Positions 6,087 through 6,744 of a stretch of 6,744 nt of DNA are shown piece by piece (within the stretch, counting starts at the first letter, position 1; each line of letters starts with the position of its first letter). Both the position numbers and the translations under genes were made by a program. Origin of the DNA: Bacteroidales bacterium (GTDB taxonomy: Bacteria > Bacteroidota > Bacteroidia > Bacteroidales > WRGA01); NCBI GenBank assembly GCA_031279795.1, contig JAITHZ010000110.1:1-6744 (forward strand). Reading direction: 5' to 3'. Under the pieces are notes generated by a model that searched no databases, was not told the DNA's origin, and saw nothing but the letters and a program-made list of their open reading frames with translations.

Positions 6087-6530
6087 TTATTCTTCCTTTT
6101 TGGTCTTTGAACGTCCGGGAAAACGCTTGCCCAATTCCTCTACAATCAGTACGGAGTTTGGAAGTTTCCGTTTCTGTCCTTCTTTGCTCGAACCGTAGTA
6201 GGTCAGCCCCGACACGTAAGCCTCGCTGCCGGCAAGCGTCATCGTGTCGTGCACTTTTTTGGCGAGTTGCAACAGCGGCACGTAAAATTCGCGCAGCAAG
6301 CCAACCGTATTCACGTCTTTTTCAAATTCCGACACATCGATGAACGTGGCAAATTCAAGCGCCTTAAAAACAAATCCGTACGATTTGTCGCCCATCGTAG
6401 GCAATTCGCGAGCCTCGCCCTGAGCCAGTTCCACTAAGTGGGGCAATAATTTTTCGTTCAATACGCCTATCGCCGCCAGTATCGCCTGTTTATCGGCGTC
6501 GTTCAGTTCAAATGATATTCTGTTATCCAT
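6087..6530 (-). CDS. Conserved hypothetical protein, 147 aa, probably helical
   Basis: I recognise this as a small hypothetical protein type found repeatedly in Bacteroidetes, but know no function or name for it. It has no signal peptide or membrane segment, so it is probably cytoplasmic. Visible hallmarks are an N-terminal ISFELNDADKQAIL, LLPHLVEL, RELPTMGDKSYGFV (41-54), FIDVSEFEKD (63-72), TLAGSEAY (98-105), and a C-terminal RFPGRSKTKKEE with a charged tail. The pattern suggests a helix bundle. The start is ATG 6530, behind an A-rich leader without Shine-Dalgarno and 30 bp from a TATTTTTG box. The TAA stop (6089-6087) lies at the edge of the 21-bp array. It reads in the same direction as the defence operon but is separated from its first gene by more than 430 bp, so a functional link is uncertain. 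Confidence 0.75.
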   Translation of the reverse strand: MDNRISFELNDADKQAILAAIGVLNEKLLPHLVELAQGEARELPTMGDKSYGFVFKALEFATFIDVSEFEKDVNTVGLLREFYVPLLQLAKKVHDTMTLAGSEAYVSGLTYYGSSKEGQKRKLPNSVLIVEELGKRFPGRSKTKKEE

Positions 6531-6560
6531 ATCGTTTTATTTTTTGATGAAACATGAGTG

Positions 6561-6568
6561 CAAAAATA
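6561..6568 (-). promoter_or_regulatory. Bacteroidetes-type -7 promoter element for the 147-aa gene
   Basis: The minus strand reads TATTTTTG, an exact match to the TAnnTTTG -7 consensus of Bacteroidetes, placed 30 bp before the ATG at 6530. The -33 element is weak: CTTG (6588-6585) lies 16 bp upstream, closer than the usual 19-21 bp. I therefore call only the -7 box. Confidence 0.55.
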
Positions 6569-6597
6569 CGAAAAAAATCACATGCAAGTTGTTTTCG

Positions 6598-6744
6598 ATG
6601 CTTTTTTTCAAAACACACAAAGATGAAAAAGACATTATCTTCTTTTTATACACGATGCTCATTGCCTGCATCGTCTGTGCCTGTAGTGACTCTCTTGATA
6701 TTGTGCAGGATTACGGATACAGCGTTGAAACGCTGCCATTGCCT
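6598..6744 (+). CDS. traQ: TraQ/DUF3872-like conjugative-transposon lipoprotein, N-terminal part; 3' end outside the window
   Basis: The visible 49 residues contain a hydrophobic stretch, LIACIVCACSDSLDI, which fits a lipoprotein signal with a lipobox Cys. SDSLDIVQDYGYSVETLPLP follows, which I recognise as the N-terminal pattern of DUF3872/TraQ proteins of CTnDOT-type conjugative transposons (LDIQQ..PFTVE-MPVP type). The in-frame start at 6598 gives an unusually charged N-terminus (KTHKDEKD). The next in-frame ATG, 6655, gives a very short leader. A third option is ATG 6623, whose frame reads MKKTLSSF, a typical signal-peptide start, but it is off by one base. One missing T in the run at 6643-6647 would join it to the lipoprotein, so the gene may be frameshifted. 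The protein would act in the cell envelope during conjugation. The nearest gene upstream is on the opposite strand. The family call rests on a short segment. Confidence 0.55.
   Translation, partial: MLFFKTHKDEKDIIFFLYTMLIACIVCACSDSLDIVQDYGYSVETLPLP

Noticed and set aside
5612..6198. Overlapping ORFs of 66-147 codons on both strands across the repeat array
   Set aside because: They result from a stop-free 21-bp unit repeated in multiples of three, in most frames at once. No single frame covers the array without a shift at the 22-bp units, and none shows a recognisable domain.

Overview
The window looks like accessory DNA from a Bacteroidetes (Bacteroidia-like) genome. The pointers are a TAnnTTTG-type -7 box (TATTTTTG), A-rich leaders with little Shine-Dalgarno signal, TAA at every visible normal gene end, and at the right edge the N-terminus of what looks like a TraQ/DUF3872 conjugative-transposon lipoprotein. 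The last item suggests cargo on, or next to, an integrative conjugative element (ICE).

Layout, right to left in the direction of most transcription. At 6598-6744 (+) is the start of the TraQ-like gene, cut by the window edge and possibly frameshifted. Divergent from it, 6087-6530 (-) is a conserved small protein of unknown function with its own promoter. From about 5741 to 6079 lies a degenerate tandem array of sixteen 21/22-bp units. It contains an almost perfect 33-bp palindrome and is open in nearly all reading frames. After a short leader with a possible 22-codon ORF come three tightly packed minus-strand genes: an MmeI/YeeA-type DNA adenine methyltransferase (5652 to 2947), a superfamily 2 helicase (2940 to 973), and a GIY-YIG (T5orf172-type) nuclease (983 to beyond position 1).

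The three genes form one operon (6-nt gap, then an 11-nt overlap). Their content matches the Bacillus subtilis yeeA(dnmA)-yeeB-yeeC arrangement: a methyltransferase without a visible nuclease motif of its own, a helicase, and a separate GIY-YIG nuclease. This reads as a restriction-modification-like defence module in which modification and recognition, translocation and cleavage sit on separate proteins. Cleavage is inferred and not shown by the sequence.

The methyltransferase is interrupted by an in-frame TAG at codon 792 of 902, in place of an expected Tyr in a GRLKTDYR-(Y)-S motif. The frame stays open and recognisable for another 109 codons. The 791-aa and 86-aa open frames are therefore two parts of one gene. 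The helicase and nuclease frames are intact, so it matters whether the methyltransferase still works.
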